DNA from: Nisaea sp.
GTDB lineage: Bacteria; Pseudomonadota; Alphaproteobacteria; Thalassobaculales; Thalassobaculaceae
DNA length: 64,000 nt
Direction of reading: 5' to 3'
NCBI RefSeq assembly: GCF_017640745.1
Contig: NZ_JAEPQA010000027.1
Coordinates: forward strand, 1 to 64,000
The position numbers and the translations under genes were made by a program. Positions 60,980 to 64,000 of the stretch are shown piece after piece; the first letter of the stretch is position 1; every line of letters starts with the position of its first letter. Under the pieces are notes generated by a model that did not search any database, was not told where the DNA came from, and saw nothing but the letters and a program-made list of their open reading frames with translations.

Positions 60980-63283
60980 TTATTCGGCCGCGGCGAGCCG
61001 GCCCTCGTTGGCAACGGCCCAGATCTTCTCCTGGGTCGCCGGCATGTCGATATTCACCACGCCGAGCGCGTCGCAGACGGCGCTGATCGCCGCCGGCGGA
61101 GCGCCGATGGCGCCAGCCTCGCCCGAGCCCTTGATGCCGAGCGGGTTGGTCGTGCACCAGACATTGTGCGTGGTGAAGTCGATCATCGGCACCTGGTCCG
61201 CGCGCGGCAGGTTGTAGTCCATGTAGGAGCCGGTCATCAGCTGGCCGCTCTCCTCGTCATAGACCGCATGCTCGTAGAGCGCCTGGCCGAGGCCCTGGCC
61301 GACGCCGCCATGCACCTGGCCCGCCAGCATGTTCGGATTGATCACCGAGCCGAAATCGTCGACCACGGTGTAGCGCTGGATCTCGACGATGCCGGTATCC
61401 GGATCGATCTCGAGCTCGCAGACATGGCAGCCGTTCGGGAAGGTCGCGGCTTCCGGCACCCGGTGATGCGTGGTGTCGAGGTTCTCGTCACCCTCGGCCT
61501 GCCGGCTCACATCGAACAGCGACATGGTCTTGTCGGTGCCGGCGACGGTGAAGGTGCCGTCGGCGAACTCGATGTCCTCGACCGCCGCTTCCATAACGCG
61601 GGCTGCGACCTTCTTGCCCTTCTCGACGATCTCGCGGCCGCCGAGCAGCACCGCGACGCCGCCCACCGGCAGCGCGCGCGAGCCACCCGTCAGGCCCGGA
61701 GGCGTGCGGTCGGTATCGCCCTGGATGATCTTGATCCGCTCGCCGTCGATGCCGAGCACGTCGCCCAGCACCTGGGCATAGGCGGTCTCGTGCCCCTGCC
61801 CGTTCGACTGGTTGCCGATATAGATCTCGATCTTGTCGTCCTCGGTGAAGCGGATGTCCGCGGTCTCCGGATTGCCGCCACCGCATTTCTCGATGTAGTA
61901 GCCGAGCCCGATGCCGCGCAGCCTGCCGCGCTTTTCCGACTCCGCCTTGCGCGCCGGGAAGCCGTCCCAGTCCGCCCGCTTCATGCATTTTTCCATGACG
62001 GTCTGGAACTCGCCGGTGTCGTAGACGTTCCCGAGCGCGGTGCTGTAGGGCATCTGCTCCGGCTTGATGTAGTTCCGCCGACGGATCTCGTCGCGGGTAA
62101 GCCCTGTCTCGGCCGCGCAATTGTCCATCACCCGCTCGATCAGGTAGGCCGCTTCCGGACGGCCGGCGCCGCGATAGGCGTCAGTCGGCGTGGTGTTTGT
62201 GACGACACCCTTCACGTTCACATAGATGCTCGGGATGTCGTAGACGCCGGACAGCATGTGGGTGCCGGCCTCGGTCGGGATGAAGGCCGCGAAATTCGAC
62301 AGGTAACCGCCGAGATTGGCGAAGGTCTCGACCTTCATGGCGATGATCTTGCCGTTCTCGTCGAGAGCGGCCTTCACATAACTGATATTGTCCCGGCCCT
62401 GGGTGTCGGACATGAAGGCTTCCGAGCGGTCCGGCGTGTATTTCACCGTCCGCTTCAGCCGCCGCGAGGCCCAGGCGATCAGGCACTGTTCGGGATAGAG
62501 GAAGATCTTCATCCCAAAACCGCCGCCGACATCGGTGGTGATGCAGCGCAGCTTCGACTTGTCGATCTTCAGCACCGTCTCCGCCAGATGAGGGTGGATG
62601 AAGGACGGGCCCTGGGTCGAGCTGTAGAGCGTCGTGCGGTCGGTCTCCGCGTCATAGAGGCCGATGGCGCCGCGCGGCTCCATGGAATTAACGATGATGC
62701 GGTTGTTGACCACGCGGGTCTCGACCACCCGCGCCGCGCGGGTGAAGGCGGCGTCGTTGATCTCAAGATCGCCCTTGTGCCAGTCGAAGCAGATATTGTG
62801 CGGGATGTGATCGTAGAGCTGGGCCGCGCCCGGCTTGGTCGCCGCCTCTGCATCGGTCGCCGCCGCGAGCGGCTCGTATTCGATGTCGATCAGCTCGGCG
62901 GCATCGCGCGCCGCCGAAAGCGTCTCCGCGATCACCATGGCGACCGGGGTACCGACATGGCGCACCCTGTCGCCCTCAAGGATCGGCCGCGGGGTATCGG
63001 CCCGGGGGCTGCCGTCCTTGTTCGGCGCCGGCGCGAGCGAGGGCAGATCGCCGAGCCCGTCTTCTTTCACGTGTTTGTTGGTCAGCACCGCGACCACGCC
63101 CGGCACCGCCTCGGCGTCGGACGTCTCGACGGATTTGATCTTCGCATGCGCATAGGGCGAGCGGAGAATATAGGCACGCAGCGCGCCGTCCGGCGCCACA
63201 TCGTCCGTATAGTTCCCCTGGCCGGTCAGAAGGCGCTGGTCCTCGACACGTTTGATCGCCTGACCGATACCGAATTTAACCAT
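60980..63283 (-). CDS. Form-II CoxL-like molybdenum hydroxylase large subunit, orphan
   Basis: A 767-residue Mo-cofactor subunit of the xanthine oxidase/CO dehydrogenase family. The active-site loop reads DAYRGAGRPEAAYLIERVMD, the AYRGAGR signature of form-II CoxL proteins and not the AYRCSFR of true CO dehydrogenase. GGGFGMKIFLYPEQ, NQSNGQGHETAYAQ and the catalytic Glu loop IKGSGEAGAIGAPPAAI are also present. No FAD or [2Fe-2S] partner gene lies beside it, so the partners are elsewhere or shared with 16543-17899. GGAGG precedes the ATG at 63283. The substrate is probably an aldehyde or heterocycle, not CO. Confidence 0.9.
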   Translation of the reverse strand: MVKFGIGQAIKRVEDQRLLTGQGNYTDDVAPDGALRAYILRSPYAHAKIKSVETSDAEAVPGVVAVLTNKHVKEDGLGDLPSLAPAPNKDGSPRADTPRPILEGDRVRHVGTPVAMVIAETLSAARDAAELIDIEYEPLAAATDAEAATKPGAAQLYDHIPHNICFDWHKGDLEINDAAFTRAARVVETRVVNNRIIVNSMEPRGAIGLYDAETDRTTLYSSTQGPSFIHPHLAETVLKIDKSKLRCITTDVGGGFGMKIFLYPEQCLIAWASRRLKRTVKYTPDRSEAFMSDTQGRDNISYVKAALDENGKIIAMKVETFANLGGYLSNFAAFIPTEAGTHMLSGVYDIPSIYVNVKGVVTNTTPTDAYRGAGRPEAAYLIERVMDNCAAETGLTRDEIRRRNYIKPEQMPYSTALGNVYDTGEFQTVMEKCMKRADWDGFPARKAESEKRGRLRGIGLGYYIEKCGGGNPETADIRFTEDDKIEIYIGNQSNGQGHETAYAQVLGDVLGIDGERIKIIQGDTDRTPPGLTGGSRALPVGGVAVLLGGREIVEKGKKVAARVMEAAVEDIEFADGTFTVAGTDKTMSLFDVSRQAEGDENLDTTHHRVPEAATFPNGCHVCELEIDPDTGIVEIQRYTVVDDFGSVINPNMLAGQVHGGVGQGLGQALYEHAVYDEESGQLMTGSYMDYNLPRADQVPMIDFTTHNVWCTTNPLGIKGSGEAGAIGAPPAAISAVCDALGVVNIDMPATQEKIWAVANEGRLAAAE

Positions 63284-63435
63284 CAAAAGCCTCCATGTCG
63301 GATCGCAGCCTGATTGCCGCGCCGTTAATCTCTCGGGCGGGATGTTAGGAGGGGAGAAGTCTGGCGCTCAAGCATGAATTGGAGTAGCAAGACCTCTCTT
63401 CACGTACCCGTCACAGAGATAAGGGCTCAACGCCC

Positions 63436-64000
63436 GTGGTCAAACCCGGCACGCCCGACACTTCGGGCATCCCCGCTTTCGCTGTCTTTCTGCTCGCCAT
63501 GCTCGCCCTGCTCTGGGGCCTGAACTGGCCGGTGATGAAGCTGTCGCTCGCGGAATACCCGCCCTTCGTGTTCCGTGCGGTTGCCGGCTTGTCAGCGGCG
63601 GTCGGGCTATTCGCTCTGGCCCGGGCACGAGGCCTGCCGCTCCGCGTCCCGCGCGCCGAGTGGAAGGGCCTGATCATCGTCTCCGTGCTCAACATGTCCG
63701 TCTGGAATATCGCGGTGCTCTACGGCGTCGACCTGATGGAATCGGGGCGGGCGGCGATCCTCGCCTACACCATGCCGCTCTGGGCCTCGCTGACCGGCGC
63801 GTGGCTGGTGAAGGAGTGCCTGAGCGGCCGATCGATGATCGCCCTCGGCCTCGGTCTCGTCGGCATGGGACTGCTGTTCTTCGGCGACGAGCGCGCGCTC
63901 TCGGGCGGGCCGCTCGGCCCGGCGCTGGTGCTGTTCGCCGCCATCGCCTGGGGCTCGGGGACGGCTGCGGTGAAATATTTCGGCTTCTCGATCCCCGTCA
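63436..64000 (+). CDS. EamA/DMT-family transporter, 5' part
   Basis: The gene runs off the right edge; about 188 codons are present. The translation shows membrane helices FAVFLLAMLALLWGLNWPVM (from about residue 15), FRAVAGLSAAVGLFALAR, VLNMSVWNIAVLYGVDLM and RAAILAYTMPLWASLTGAWL, which is the EamA domain pattern of drug/metabolite exporters. The reading frame is open from GTG at 63436 with no in-frame stop. The exported compound is unknown. It is divergent from the CoxL-like gene across about 150 bases with no other feature seen. Confidence 0.85.
   Translation, partial: MVKPGTPDTSGIPAFAVFLLAMLALLWGLNWPVMKLSLAEYPPFVFRAVAGLSAAVGLFALARARGLPLRVPRAEWKGLIIVSVLNMSVWNIAVLYGVDLMESGRAAILAYTMPLWASLTGAWLVKECLSGRSMIALGLGLVGMGLLFFGDERALSGGPLGPALVLFAAIAWGSGTAAVKYFGFSIPV

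Noticed and set aside
60980-63283. Annotation as true carbon monoxide dehydrogenase CoxL
   Set aside because: The active-site loop is AYRGAGR, not AYRCSFR, and the coxS and coxM genes are not adjacent.
61166-63313. Open frame of about 715 codons on the plus strand opposite the form-II CoxL gene
   Set aside because: Antisense shadow of a clear Mo hydroxylase gene with no recognisable motifs of its own.

Overview
The window is a compact, G+C-rich bacterial chromosome segment, most like an alphaproteobacterium. Marine or rhizosphere Rhodospirillales-type relatives are plausible, but this is inferred from gene content and codon style, not from a marker gene. It is dominated by catabolic operons for plant- or algae-derived aromatics, methylated amines, carboxylates and purines, each with its own regulator and transporter. 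Many genes are translationally coupled through ATGA, GTGA or TGATG overlaps. I see no rRNA, tRNA, CRISPR array, prophage or insertion sequence.

Layout. 1-6.5 kb: a cytosine-deaminase-like amidohydrolase, an NTF2-like protein, then a FecR / OmpA-lipoprotein / CHASE2 sensor-kinase operon. 6.7-16.3 kb: a GntR regulator with pcaC-pcaH-pcaG (protocatechuate ring cleavage), a MetE-like methyltransferase divergent from vanA-(GntR)-vanB (vanillate O-demethylation), and a TRAP transporter (dctP-dctQ-dctM). Together these would import a methoxylated aromatic acid, demethylate it to protocatechuate and open the ring. 16.5-24.6 kb: a three-subunit molybdenum hydroxylase whose FAD and Fe-S genes are separated from the large-subunit gene by a GbcA/GbcB-like Rieske oxygenase pair, followed by a ThDP enzyme. 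24.6-34 kb: an SsuABC/TauABC-type ABC importer with a FadR-type regulator, a fumarylpyruvate-hydrolase-like FAH protein, tcuA-tcuB (tricarballylate-type oxidation), and a second ThDP enzyme.

34.2-52 kb is a purine-degradation block: guaD, puuD, LysR regulator, nucleoside-type ABC importer, xdhC-xdhB-xdhA, uraH, a puuE-uraD fusion, ureidoglycine aminohydrolase and allA. It covers guanine to xanthine, urate, hydroxyisourate, OHCU, allantoin, allantoate, then ureidoglycine to ureidoglycolate to glyoxylate plus urea. Allantoate amidohydrolase and the importer's binding protein are not in the window. A lone family-4 glycosyltransferase and an unrecognised HTH protein are embedded in the block.

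52.4-60.1 kb holds a UbiH-like monooxygenase with a small secreted protein, then two convergent, tightly coupled operons: creatininase-family plus RibD-reductase-like, facing a methyltransferase, glycosyltransferase, divergent PTPS/QueD paralogue and BchC-like dehydrogenase. I consider this the best candidate for an undescribed system: a pathway to a GTP-derived, methylated and glycosylated pterin- or pyrimidine-type compound. The right end has a YceI protein, an 84-bp palindromic repeat, a glutathione transferase, an orphan form-II CoxL-like Mo subunit and the start of an EamA transporter.

A recurrent GTATAC-centred palindrome precedes the pca regulator, lies between the MetE-like gene and vanA, and lies between tcuA and the second ThDP gene. 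This suggests one FCD-type GntR regulon.
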